This document shows positions 10,242 to 19,931 of a DNA stretch of 64,000 nt, one piece after another. The notes below the pieces were generated by a model. That model was not told the origin of the DNA. It made no database searches and saw only the letters and a program-made list of their open reading frames with translations. Origin of the DNA: Limnomonas spitsbergensis (lineage: Eukaryota; Chlorophyta; Chlorophyceae; Chlamydomonadales). Within the stretch, counting starts at the first letter, position 1, and each line of letters begins with the position of its first letter. Made by a program: the position numbers and the translations under genes. The stretch is from contig JAYJMM010000120.1 in the NCBI GenBank assembly GCA_037349105.1, positions 4,220,001 through 4,284,000 on the forward strand, read 5' to 3'.

Positions 10242-13200
10242 ATGTACCCCGTTCCCCGCATTGCCTCCCCCTTTCAGGCCCAGCCTAGGTTAGGTGACCT
10301 GGGCGGTACGCCTCTGCTGCGCGGTCTGCGTTTGCATCGTTTGCGAATTTGGCGCCAGCGGTTGAATGTAGTTAAGGCAGGACTCAGGGATAGGCGCTTG
10401 AGGCGCAAGGCCAGCAAGGCACAGGCAGTGGTGGATCTAGCTGCCAGGCAGGCGCTGAACGCTGTGTGCCGCCCTGTCAGGATCGAGGTCTCTCGCACGC
10501 TAGTGCGTGAATGTAAAAATGTGCGCTGCAACGTGGGCCCTCCTGCCTCAAGAGTGTTCACAGGGTTCCGCAAAATTGTTCTGCTGGTCGTTCTCACTTT
10601 CTTCCTGATCATTGGATCTGTCTGGGCTACGCCCGGGCTCAGCGATATGCCCACATTGGCTCAAGAAGCCGTGTTCTCAAGGCTCCCGACCGTCCCTCTA
10701 TGCCCTCAGCAAGAGTGGGCAGCTTTTCAGGCTGATGTCTGGTACCCTGATCCATTTGTAGAGCCTTTCCTGCAGCCCATTGTAGGGTTGGGTGAAGTCC
10801 CTATAGAGGAGTCGTGGACCCTGGATAGTTTGACACCTGACAGCCCTGCCGATCCAGTAGAACCAGGGAAACACCAGAAGATGAAAGATGGTTGGATCCT
10901 AGGTGATCATCCAGAGATGTCCGCTTCGGAACGACAGGAGTTTGTCCGCGACCTAGGGCACATGATCAAAGAGACTAGTGCGTTCGAGCTTGCTGATCTG
11001 ACTGGGTACTGTGGTCGTGTCCCTGATTTCACTATTGGACCCCCTGGAGTTTTGGTGGAAGTCCCCGCAGGTGCTGTACCGCGCAAGAGCCGGAGGCGTT
11101 CTCCGTTGGAGACTGACGTCATGAACGAGCACATGCAGCCCCTGTTAGCCGCTGGGTTCATTGAGCCCTGTCCCTTTGCTACATTAACACATGAGGCAGT
11201 GATCGCAGCGAAAAAGGATCCAGTCACGGGGGCATGGACGGACAAGCGCTGCTGCATCAATTATGGTAAGGCAGCGGGGGGAATTAACGCCTTCACGCCT
11301 CCTGATCCCTACCCTCTGCCCCTACCTGAGGAGTTGTTTGCTGAAACCAAGGGTTGCAAGTTCTTTTCGGTATGTGATATGAAATCAGGGTTTGGGCAGA
11401 CCAAGCTTGACCCTTCCTGCCAGCACCAGACTGCCTTCTGGTGGAACCGCCAATTATGGCAGACTAAGAGGAATACTTTCGGGTTGTCCAATATGCCGGC
11501 TTACTTTCAGCGGGTCATGACAACCACAATTCAGGATGCAGGGCTGGGTCATTGCTGCTGTTGTTTCATCGATGATGTGCTGATTTTTACTAAAGATCTT
11601 GCGTCACACAAGGTAGCTGTCGCTGCCTTACTGGCGGCATTGCAGAAGGTGGGGTTGAAGGTCCATCCAGGTAAGTGCAAGTTCTGTTTTGATGCAGTAG
11701 AGTACCTTGGGCACATGATTGGCTCTGGGGGAATCTCTCCCAGCGAGACCAAGGTCACTGCCATCCGAGCCCTGCCCACGCCCACGTCTGTCCATGAACT
11801 GAGGAGGGTTCTCGGTTTTGCCAATTATTATCGTTGCTATGTGCCTAACTTTTCAACAATGGCCAGCCCCCTGACTGAGCTGCTTAAAAGCAACGTGTCC
11901 TGGGAATGGACGCCAGCACGAGACGTTGCCTGGAACGAGCTCAAGGATGCATTATGTCAGCCGGGCAATGCGCTGCGGAATCCAGATCCCTGTCGTAGGT
12001 ACATTCTGCATACTGACTGGTCTCAAAAAGGTATGTCTGCAGTACTGGGGCAGTTGGATGATGATGGCCATGAGTACCTGGTTGCTTGCATCAGCAGGAC
12101 GTGCAATGTGCATGAGGCCAATTATGGTTCTTACAAAGGGGAAATGCTAGCTGCGGTATGGGGAGTCCGCAGTTTCCGATATTACCTACTGGGTGCACAC
12201 TTGCCTTTTCTCATGATCAGTGATCATAAGGGTTTGTCTTGGCTCATGTCCAATCGAGAATTGGAGGGGCAGTACGCCAGGTGGTCAGTTATGTTGAGCC
12301 CCTTTTCATTTGAGCTGCAATATAAGCCGGGGGTGAAACACATCGTGGCTGACGTTCCTAGCCGTTATCCTGTACCATCATCTGCAGACACGACAGGCAC
12401 TCGGGAAACCCACTTTAGTGTGGATTGGCCGGATCAGCTAAACGACAAGTTTTGCAAAAAGGCAGAGCATGATGCCCCTCATGCCTTATCACTGATGGTT
12501 GCATGCTTTTCCCGCACCCCGCAGTCACGCGTGCCCTGGGCCCTGTCAATGGCAGCACAAGCGCTTACCGAGCTGGCCGAACCCAGTAGTTTCTCTCCTC
12601 TCAATGACTTGGTGCAGGTTCCACGCCCTACAGTGTGGCCTGGAGTGGAGATAGAAATTCTGACTAACGAATCCCCCCTGTTTGGTAGAAAGGTAGCGTC
12701 ACAAATTACCCAACTTGCCAACCAGCTGGTGATTACCCCAGCTCTGAGTCAGGCCCAGGAGCCCTGTGATCCTGATTGTATGCAAGCAGCTCATGCACTC
12801 GATGCGGAGATATCTGGTTTTCATTGCTTCACTTCTGATTGTCTGCCTGTTTACCCCCTGTGCCTCACCAGCAAACATCAGGCGTTGCGAGCAAGGGCTT
12901 CCGCGCAAGTGGAGGCCTGCTTATTGAAGTTGCGGCGCACCCCTGCATCTGTGCCAAGTCGCCTTATTATGGGTAAAGGGCCGGCGGGTGACTTTGTTGA
13001 ATCCATTGACTCGTCACCAGTGCACATTATTGACCTGACTGTTGCCCTGCGGGATGGCATATCTCTCATTGAACTCTTCGGGGGAATGACCAGTGGGTTG
13101 GAATGTATGCTCAGGAATGGCATTCGTGTTAACAGATACTTGTACTGTGACACGTGCGCGTCTGCCAGAACAGTTGCTCAATTTCGAGTTCAGCAATTGT

Positions 13201-16200
13201 CTCTTGCGTATCCGCATCTGCTTTCTTCTGATGCAGTGGAAAATGCCTTTACTGTCCTGCCGCAAAATGTGTATGACATATCTGAGAACCACCTCATAGC
13301 TGCAGGATGCTTAAATGGAACGCAGTGGATGGTAATCGCTGGGTTCATGTGCAATGACTTGTCATCCGCAGGTAAACGCTCGGGGTTGCAAGGTGAGCAT
13401 AGCTCCACTTTCTTTCCTCTTCTTAGGATTATGGGCACATTGCAAGTGTTGCAGAGGTCCAGCACACCTCCCATGTACCTCATTGAGAACGTTGCTGTTC
13501 AACATGCGGTGGCTGCATCAAAGATTATGTTAGATAGCTATGTGGAACTGTGTGACCGCTTGGGGACACCAGTGACTTTTGACGCAGCTGCCATGGGCAG
13601 TTGTGCACACAGATTGCGTAATTACTGGTGCAATCTATGTGATCCCAAGGCCCTGCAGGTCGTGTTGTCGTCTGTTGTGCGAAATGAGACGGTTACGGTT
13701 GCAGATATTTTGGAGAGCTGTCGCAGGCCTCAAATTTGCAACAGGGTTAACCAGCGTCCTTATTACCAGGCCAATGTGATTGATCATCCACTAATTGTCC
13801 TCCCCACTCTTGTTGCCCGTCAGCACTCTTGGTCCTTCGCTCTGCCTGGAGATTTGCCCCCTGGTCAGGGGCTGGTGTGGGAGACCGGCAAGGGTCTGTG
13901 TGACCTCACCATCCTGGAAAGGGAGAGAGCCTTGGGGTATGCGGACAACTGCACGGCTGCACCAGGTATATCTTTCCATGCGCGACACATTCTCACGGGA
14001 GGTGCGTTTGACGCCAATGCGGTGAGTTCATTGGTTGCTTTCAGCCTGGCCATTAGATTTGGTTTTCATTCAGGGCCTTCATCTTTCTCAGTTGATGTTG
14101 CGTTCGAGCCAGGCCTTGAGCTGGGGGGGGAGAGTCATCAGATGCACCAGGAACTGCATGATCGATTTAGTGCAGGATCGCATCTGATGTTTTATGCAGC
14201 TCAAGCCCAGGCTGCTGAGATGGAAGAATACAGCAACAGCGCAGATGACACTATGCATGTGGATGTCTGGCTTGACCATGCAGTTATGAGGTATCTGCAA
14301 CACCCAGATGCAGCCAGGCTTGCCTCGTGCTCAATGATTGAGCGTAGACGGATCCTGAGAAGAGCCGCACATTTTGAGTGGTCAGTTGGTAAACAGCTTC
14401 ACAGGCGCATGCCTGGGGGGGGCTTGAAGATCGTGCCTGCCCCTGATGACCGCCTGCCATTAGTCAGGCGCATGCATGCAGAGAATGGGCATTTCGGGCG
14501 AAGACGCACGACTGCGCTGGTCACCATGAAGCATTGGTGGGTGGGCCTGTGGAATGACTGCAAGCGCGTAGTGCAGTCATGTGCGGCCTGTGACTTCACC
14601 AAAGCTGCGTTCAATCAGCAACAGGCTGTTCTTAACCCCCTTCCGATCAAAGGCATGATGTATCGCTGGCACCTAGATTTATCTGGCCCCTATGCTGTGT
14701 CTGATCAGGGAAACAAGTACGTCATGGTGGCTATCGAGAGCTACTCTAAGTGGGTGGAGGTATTTCCCATGAAGGACAAATCATCTGCAGAGGTAGCGTA
14801 CCATTTCTTACACGGCATCTTGGCCAGGTACGGGGCCTGCGCTGAAGTCGTTACTGACGGAGGTGGCGAATTTCAAGGTGAAATGGATGAACTGCTAGTG
14901 CGAGCGCTAATAGATCACAGGGTCACATCACCTCATCACCCCCAAGCCAACGGGGCTGCAGAACGGCTGGTTCAAACTGTGAAAACTGCGCTGTTGAGGC
15001 ACCTGCACGAAGATGCAAAGCACGTGCAAACTTGGGACACGTACCTGCCCTGGATTGCATTAGGTTACCGAGTAACAAAACACCAGAGCACTAAGATGAG
15101 CCCTTATCAACTCCTCTTTGCCTGTGACCCAGTTATCCCTCCTGATGTCATGGAACGGATGCCTGGATTAGAAGATGATTATCTGAATGTAGATCTTGCT
15201 GCTGAGCATGTGCTGCAACGTGCCAAAATCATGGCAGATGAGTGTGCCATGGCAGGGCAAAACTTGTTGGTTGCTCAGCACCGTGACACACTGAGGTATG
15301 CCAAGTTGCGCAGCGGTGCCTATCTACCCAAAATTGTCAAGTTTCAGGTGGGACAATTTGTGTACGTCCGAAGTGAAGATCGGTTGCACCATGCAGCCAG
15401 GCCTGTAGTGCTTAGAGTCCATGATGTCAGACCCAGTGGGGTCCTGGTGCTGGCTGGGAGGGACGGCCGCACCATATCAGAAAATGTCATTAACTGCGCA
15501 CCATGCCATCTGCCCATTAATGAGTTGAGGGGCCCGTCACTGCAGTACCAGCGACCACCCTTAGACACTCCATGCGAAGTGTGTTTGCTGCCAGACTTGG
15601 ACAGGCTGCTAGTCTTGTGTGATGCATGCAACAGAGGGTGCCATATTTACTGTATGACCCCTGCCCTCTCCAAAGTGCCTAAAGGTCGCTGGGTATGTGA
15701 CCAATGCCTTGTCTTAGGAATTGCTACGCCCACATTTCTGACGCAGCGTGCAGCAGCACTGACTGAGGAGCCCTCGGTAAAGCGAGTCACGCTGAAGCAC
15801 GTGACCATGAAGGCGCCACAGCCACCAGCTGCTCCAAAGACACTAGTTGTCCGTCCGCCTATCCCTAACGGCAGGACTACTCGACGGGTTACACCCATGA
15901 CGAGCGACGAGCCACCGCCACTCGCATTGGTAACATCAGTGCCGCCTATTCAACGACTAATGCAGTCAGCGGACGGTCTACGACTGACACCGTCCCCACC
16001 GCTGACCAGCCCAAGCGGTCGGCCAGTTCGGGTAAGCAGACTCCCACTGCGGCTTGAGGCGCATGTCACGGATATATGTGAGCGCTTGGTGCCCACGATG
16101 TTTCTGGACTGGACCACTATTGCGGGCGTGCTGGATGGTATGACGTGGCTGATGCCAGGGGTTTGGTCGGGAAGGACCGCAGCTGCTAAAATGGTATTGG

Positions 16201-16754
16201 CACACTTAGCACAAGTCAGGGGGGGCCACCCTGCTAATACATTAGGGATAACCTCAGGAGAATGCAAAACCCTGTGTAACATCCTTGACTTGAGTTTATC
16301 CCCAAGCACTGTCATTATGTGCGCTGAGCCTGGTCTTTCCCCTGCCATGTATGAGGACCACTGGCCAGGTGTGATCACCAATTACGGATGGGCTGCGGGA
16401 GTGGCGGACTACTACCTGAACCCGATGCAGCTGACATCGTATCGCTTTTTGGGCAAGCATCACGGCCTGCACGTCATCATTGTCAACCCATCACCAGCAC
16501 TGGCTGACATCGTGTGCGCCGTAGCTGTGTTAGCAGTTCCGCATGTAGTTTGTTGTTTGGTAGAGAGAGGGTTTTTGCAGTGCGCACCAGCGCGGTTTGA
16601 GTGGCTATGGCAGCTACAATTGCAGGGCAGGATAGCTATCAGGCCAGCAGATGCTATGGTGGTTAGTGGGACGGCCAGTGGGTCTGGGAGAACTGATCGA
16701 GTGTGGATCTTAGTTTTCGCTTCACGAGAGGTCAAGAGTCGCATGCTGCGTTAA
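10242..16754 (+). CDS. pol: Retroelement polyprotein: RT, RNase H, C5-methyltransferase, DDE integrase, PHD finger
   Basis: 2170 residues from the first ATG; the frame is open from the stop at 10191. A hydrophobic segment lies at 112-128 and no aspartic protease motif is seen. The reverse transcriptase (about 289-530) has FIDD at 442-445. RNase H has D592, E634 and D661. A C5-cytosine methyltransferase follows (about 940-1260): motif I LFGG (945-948), motif IV MCNDLSS with the catalytic Cys 1037 (Met replaces the usual Pro), motif VI ENV (1082-1084), motif VIII AHRLRNYW near 1123, and the late motif near 1224-1238. The layout is closest to DNMT3. The integrase has its HHCC zinc site (H1412, H1417, C1447, C1450) and D1479, D1539, E1574, with 34 residues between the last two. 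A PHD finger is at 1778-1822. The last 250 residues are unassigned, with NPSP at 2082-2085. All key catalytic residues are present and the frame is intact, so the element may be recent or active. Confidence 0.9.
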   Translation: MYPVPRIASPFQAQPRLGDLGGTPLLRGLRLHRLRIWRQRLNVVKAGLRDRRLRRKASKAQAVVDLAARQALNAVCRPVRIEVSRTLVRECKNVRCNVGPPASRVFTGFRKIVLLVVLTFFLIIGSVWATPGLSDMPTLAQEAVFSRLPTVPLCPQQEWAAFQADVWYPDPFVEPFLQPIVGLGEVPIEESWTLDSLTPDSPADPVEPGKHQKMKDGWILGDHPEMSASERQEFVRDLGHMIKETSAFELADLTGYCGRVPDFTIGPPGVLVEVPAGAVPRKSRRRSPLETDVMNEHMQPLLAAGFIEPCPFATLTHEAVIAAKKDPVTGAWTDKRCCINYGKAAGGINAFTPPDPYPLPLPEELFAETKGCKFFSVCDMKSGFGQTKLDPSCQHQTAFWWNRQLWQTKRNTFGLSNMPAYFQRVMTTTIQDAGLGHCCCCFIDDVLIFTKDLASHKVAVAALLAALQKVGLKVHPGKCKFCFDAVEYLGHMIGSGGISPSETKVTAIRALPTPTSVHELRRVLGFANYYRCYVPNFSTMASPLTELLKSNVSWEWTPARDVAWNELKDALCQPGNALRNPDPCRRYILHTDWSQKGMSAVLGQLDDDGHEYLVACISRTCNVHEANYGSYKGEMLAAVWGVRSFRYYLLGAHLPFLMISDHKGLSWLMSNRELEGQYARWSVMLSPFSFELQYKPGVKHIVADVPSRYPVPSSADTTGTRETHFSVDWPDQLNDKFCKKAEHDAPHALSLMVACFSRTPQSRVPWALSMAAQALTELAEPSSFSPLNDLVQVPRPTVWPGVEIEILTNESPLFGRKVASQITQLANQLVITPALSQAQEPCDPDCMQAAHALDAEISGFHCFTSDCLPVYPLCLTSKHQALRARASAQVEACLLKLRRTPASVPSRLIMGKGPAGDFVESIDSSPVHIIDLTVALRDGISLIELFGGMTSGLECMLRNGIRVNRYLYCDTCASARTVAQFRVQQLSLAYPHLLSSDAVENAFTVLPQNVYDISENHLIAAGCLNGTQWMVIAGFMCNDLSSAGKRSGLQGEHSSTFFPLLRIMGTLQVLQRSSTPPMYLIENVAVQHAVAASKIMLDSYVELCDRLGTPVTFDAAAMGSCAHRLRNYWCNLCDPKALQVVLSSVVRNETVTVADILESCRRPQICNRVNQRPYYQANVIDHPLIVLPTLVARQHSWSFALPGDLPPGQGLVWETGKGLCDLTILERERALGYADNCTAAPGISFHARHILTGGAFDANAVSSLVAFSLAIRFGFHSGPSSFSVDVAFEPGLELGGESHQMHQELHDRFSAGSHLMFYAAQAQAAEMEEYSNSADDTMHVDVWLDHAVMRYLQHPDAARLASCSMIERRRILRRAAHFEWSVGKQLHRRMPGGGLKIVPAPDDRLPLVRRMHAENGHFGRRRTTALVTMKHWWVGLWNDCKRVVQSCAACDFTKAAFNQQQAVLNPLPIKGMMYRWHLDLSGPYAVSDQGNKYVMVAIESYSKWVEVFPMKDKSSAEVAYHFLHGILARYGACAEVVTDGGGEFQGEMDELLVRALIDHRVTSPHHPQANGAAERLVQTVKTALLRHLHEDAKHVQTWDTYLPWIALGYRVTKHQSTKMSPYQLLFACDPVIPPDVMERMPGLEDDYLNVDLAAEHVLQRAKIMADECAMAGQNLLVAQHRDTLRYAKLRSGAYLPKIVKFQVGQFVYVRSEDRLHHAARPVVLRVHDVRPSGVLVLAGRDGRTISENVINCAPCHLPINELRGPSLQYQRPPLDTPCEVCLLPDLDRLLVLCDACNRGCHIYCMTPALSKVPKGRWVCDQCLVLGIATPTFLTQRAAALTEEPSVKRVTLKHVTMKAPQPPAAPKTLVVRPPIPNGRTTRRVTPMTSDEPPPLALVTSVPPIQRLMQSADGLRLTPSPPLTSPSGRPVRVSRLPLRLEAHVTDICERLVPTMFLDWTTIAGVLDGMTWLMPGVWSGRTAAAKMVLAHLAQVRGGHPANTLGITSGECKTLCNILDLSLSPSTVIMCAEPGLSPAMYEDHWPGVITNYGWAAGVADYYLNPMQLTSYRFLGKHHGLHVIIVNPSPALADIVCAVAVLAVPHVVCCLVERGFLQCAPARFEWLWQLQLQGRIAIRPADAMVVSGTASGSGRTDRVWILVFASREVKSRMLR

Positions 16755-17434
16755 ACAGGTAGTTGGGTGCGATGTACGGCGCAAGTTAGTAGGATGGTGG
16801 GTCAGCGATTAGGGGCACGATGCACAGTGCTAAAAGGGTTAGGGGAAGAGGTATAAGTGGAAAATCTGCATAGCAGAGGGAAGTTGAGGAGATCGTGTCG
16901 GGGCGTGCTTACGCTGGCAGGTCTAGTGGTTGGGGCGCATAACGCGTGGTGTGCAGATTTGTGGTCAAGAGATTTGAATCAGGGTGTGCAAGCGCAGGTG
17001 GGGACTTGGGACGCATAACGCGTAGTTCTGAGGTGAGTGTTACGGGCGCATAATGCGGAGGGAAATAGGGAGTGTCAGGGTTAGTAGGCCTGCCAATAAA
17101 GGACGCGTCGTGGAGCTTGGAGTCTTGGAGCCAAGACAGGATCATCGCAGTGGATCATCGCAGTGGATCATCGTAGATTGTCTCAAGACCTTACAAGGTT
17201 TCCCCACGAGGGTTTTCATCCTGTATTTGGTCCACTCACGGCTTATCCGTGTAAGAATCCTTGAGGTGCTAGAGTGGAGGGCACAGAGGCATTTTGACGT
17301 GCATGATATGTCAAAACATCAGCCGTAATCTCGCATGGCTGTGCCCACCTCAAGGATTAAGAGGGTCTTTTTACAGTCCTCTATTGATAATTGCTCCGCC
17401 TTCTGAATTTCGGACTGGGGGGGGAGTGACTGCT
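16755..17434. other. Retroelement 3' non-coding region with possible polypurine tract
   Basis: About 680 bp between the polyprotein stop and the internal complementary region. It holds a triple GTGGATCATCG-type short repeat (17141-17174), several GCGCATAACGCGT-type motifs (about 16935-17055) and the G-run at 17417-17424 just before the inverted arms. No open frame of note. Confidence 0.55.
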
Positions 17435-17599
17435 GTGCGCAGTGATACTTCAAGGTCACTGGTTCCTCGTGACAGCTGTCACGACGTATGGGTGCACCGC
17501 ACGCAGGGGTGGTTTGTACATTCTTTTTGGTTTCGGATCCATTACGTTTCGTGGTACTTCGAGAATGCCTGGCTCGTTCCAGGCATTCTTCTCTTCTTA
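17435..17599. repeat. Internal complementary region of the retroelement
   Basis: Reverse complement of the left arm (17435-17474), two bases GC, then reverse complement of the right arm (17477-17599). Read on the minus strand it is right end, GC, left end, which is the sequence expected where the element's ends are joined in a circle. The centre, TCGTGACAGCTGTCACGA (17467-17484), is a perfect 18-bp palindrome. In DIRS elements such a region is thought to template completion of the ends. Confidence 0.9.
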
Positions 17600-18276
17600 C
17601 TCAAGTATACACGAAGTTGAATCACCCCGTTTTAATCTGTTCTGGGACTAATTGTCTACCTGCGATATTTCGGCCCCTTATCAAGGCCAGGAAACTACAC
17701 TGGAAGGAGATCTCTAGTTAACTCTACACTGATCCTTTCGCTCTTAAGACCACATCACTAAGTATCGAAGCCTGGACACTACACTGTGCGAATAGCTCTA
17801 GTTACACACAACACTTATTCGCTATCTCTAGTTCCATCTCCTCTACTTCCACTCCTCATTCTTCTTGTTCTCTCGCTTGACACCTCTACACTGCGAGCTC
17901 TCAGCTCAATCTCTAGAACTCAAGTCGACACTGCAAGCTGCTTCCCCAGCCTTTCCTGGCTACCAAGTCGATCTTCTGATCTTTCAGTTGATCTTCTCCA
18001 TCAAGAGTCGTTCAGTCAGCTCTACACTCTTCATCACTTCGGGCAGCTTCGTCCACAAGTCCGATCTAAGCCGCCCCAATCTGTCAACTGTCGACATCAG
18101 TGCATCAGTCTTCACCAGGGTCGACTTCACTTCGTAACTTCTGTCAACAGTAAGGGAAGAATCATCAAAGGTTAGTGCAGTAACCTGAGGATTAAGTCGA
18201 GGATAATCTGCTCACCAGACAGATTATCGCTCCTGCACAGCAGGTTACCCTTGGTAAAGGGCTCCTAGCACTCCTT
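17600..18276. other. Retroelement right segment between the inverted arms
   Basis: 677 bp, C/T-rich on the plus strand, with repeated CTCTAGTT and CTACACT motifs and no credible coding. It is bounded by the 123-bp inverted arms, so 17477-18399 could fold into a large hairpin or could be read as a separate non-autonomous element. Its composition differs from the rest of the element. Confidence 0.5.
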
Positions 18277-18399
18277 TAAGAAGAGAAGAATGCCTGGAAC
18301 GAGCCAGGCATTCTCGAAGTACCACGAAACGTAATGGATCCGAAACCAAAAAGAATGTACAAACCACCCCTGCGTGCGGTGCACCCATACGTCGTGACA
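18277..18399. repeat. Right terminal arm of the retroelement
   Basis: 123 bp matching the reverse complement of 17477-17599 with no mismatch that I can find. It contains a hairpin, GAATGCCTGG-AACG-AGCCAGGCATTC in outline, at about 18288-18313. Confidence 0.95.
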
Positions 18400-18403
18400 A
18401 AAC
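18400..18403. repeat. Target-site duplication AAAC (right)
   Basis: Right partner of 8512-8515. Confidence 0.9.
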
Positions 18404-18484
18404 ACCTGTCACAGCTTTTCCTAGGGGAAACACCTGTCACAGCTTTTCCTAGGGGAAAGGGAAACACCTGTCACAGCTTTTCCT
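18400..18484. repeat. 28/34-bp minisatellite, right remainder
   Basis: Continuation of the array at 8116-8515 after the retroelement, beginning with the duplicated AAAC. Confidence 0.95.
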
Positions 18485-19930
18485 GCCTCTGCAATGCCCC
18501 AGTCAGGTCCGGATCCTCGGAGACGATTGCCAGCATGACACGGTGAAACTGCTGCATGCGAAAGCGCTGACTCAGCAAGCTCCTCCAGGGTCGTGGTCTG
18601 GAAATGGCGAGTCTATCGCTGCTGCTGCTCCTGTTGCGGCTGTTGATGCTACTCCTGCTACTGTTATTCTGCCTATCCCTGCTGGTTCTATTGTTCTGGC
18701 TATTGTTTCAGCTGTCGCTTTTGCTGCGGCTGTCGCTTTTGTTGCTGCGGCTACAGCCTTTAAAACAACAGCTGCAACTTGGTTTGCAGTTCCTGTTACA
18801 GCAAGATCATGTCCGGCTGTAGTTGTTGTTATGGTTGTTTTTGACGCTGCTGATGATATTGCTGTTGCTTTTGCAGCTGTTGCATGTGCCAATTCACATC
18901 CTGATCCAGCTCATGGGTACGCTCCAACCATTCATCATCAGGATGACCGAAGAAAGATTGTCCTGCTACCAAGCCTGTGTCTTATTCTCACGAGATTTAC
19001 TGTCATACTCTTTTTGATGGAGTGTTTCGCTTGATTGATGGTGGCATCTTGAGATTGTTTTAGGGAGTTAGCTGACGGGCAGTTTGGCGCACCAACCCAT
19101 ACATGGGTTAAAATCCTGGTTTGAATTGTTCCATGCACATGATTGAGTGTGGGGTAATTTTTGGACTATGTCAAGTTATGATGTTGAATCAAAGATATTT
19201 AGATATTGCACTTGAATAGCTGTTTCGATAGATATCATGCTTCCTGTTAAAGTCGGAGGGTTTGTGACTGAAGGTGATTCCTGATAAATACTGTCGTATG
19301 CCAAACTGCATGCTCTCATGGATTATGACATCCGTTTCTCTTGAAACATATAGGTTTGAGGAGTTCAAATCAGGTGGATGCATTGAGGTACCAGTAGAAA
19401 TAGTGGTCCTTCACAGAAGGCGATGAAATTAGAGCCAAGTCAGGCAATGAGGTTCCCTGACCTTCTGCCCCAAAGATAAACAGTGCGGGCATGCCGTATT
19501 TTGTACATCACAAGGCTGAACATCCTTGGCACAGGTGAATTCTTTTGTAACAAGTCAAGCAGGGCACCATAGTTGATGCTTGTGAGTTGGGACAGGTGCC
19601 CACAAATCAGTTTGAGCGCTATATAAACAAGGACCAGCAAGAAGATAAATTAGTAGCTAGTCTCATGGGCTTCGTAACTGTCAACAATCACAACGCTTTG
19701 GCAACGGTATGAACACATAATGTGGTAGAAGAGACCCAGCAGAAGGTTGTCGCTGGCACAAACTCACAAAGGGAACATAAGCCTGTTCACAAAGTTATTG
19801 GGAGTGTAACATGTGTATACTGATCCACACAAAACATATCAGCAATGCACATCAGCGTGAGTGAGGGAGTTCAAAAATAAGCGGAGAAAAACCGGCAACC
19901 ATGACAATTGTACAAGTTAGAAAACGCCTA
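18485..19930. other. Decayed CAG/CTG-rich stretch and unassigned sequence
   Basis: From 18543 to about 18890 the minus strand is rich in CAG/CAA codons in a frame broken by several stops (QQLQKQQQYHQQRQKQP before the first), suggesting a decayed Gln-rich coding region. Ala/Val-rich frames on the plus strand are by-products. From 18900 to 19930 I recognise nothing. Copies lie at 44148-45593 and 59430-60875. Confidence 0.5.
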
Positions 19931-19931
19931 G

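Larger units (their letters stand above)
8516..18399 (+). mobile_element. Ty3-type retroelement with cytosine methyltransferase, PHD finger and DIRS-like inverted ends
   Basis: The element is absent from units 2 and 3, which fixes its ends. It begins TGTCACGAGG, ends CGTCGTGACA and is flanked by AAAC on both sides (8512-8515 and 18400-18403), a 4-bp target duplication. I see no direct terminal repeats. The first 40 bp (8516-8555) occur inverted at 17435-17474 and the last 123 bp (18277-18399) occur inverted at 17477-17599, only two bases away. Three open frames (8829-9446, 9471-10193, 10242-16754) lie in the same phase on the plus strand. A run of eight G and AGTGA (17417-17429) just before the internal repeat could be a polypurine tract. 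The terminal layout is like DIRS elements, but the enzyme set is that of Ty3-type elements. Confidence 0.9.

Noticed and set aside
10242..11100. Aspartic protease at the start of pol
   Set aside because: No DSG/DTG motif with a flap was seen; the region has a hydrophobic segment and unassigned sequence.
10242..16754. Tyrosine recombinase expected from the DIRS-like ends
   Set aside because: No Arg-His-x-x-Arg-Tyr pattern was recognised; the polyprotein has a clear DDE integrase.
8516..18399. Ordinary LTR retrotransposon with two direct LTRs
   Set aside because: I compared 8516-8820 with the sequence before 18399 and found no direct repeat; only inverted arms are present.
18543..19034. 163-codon Ala/Val-rich plus-strand frame (also 44206 and 59488)
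   Set aside because: Composition effect of a decayed CAG-rich minus-strand region; no family resemblance.
19070..19140. GGTTTGAATTG stretch resembling a tRNA T-arm
   Set aside because: No acceptor stem, D-arm or anticodon arm can be formed around it.
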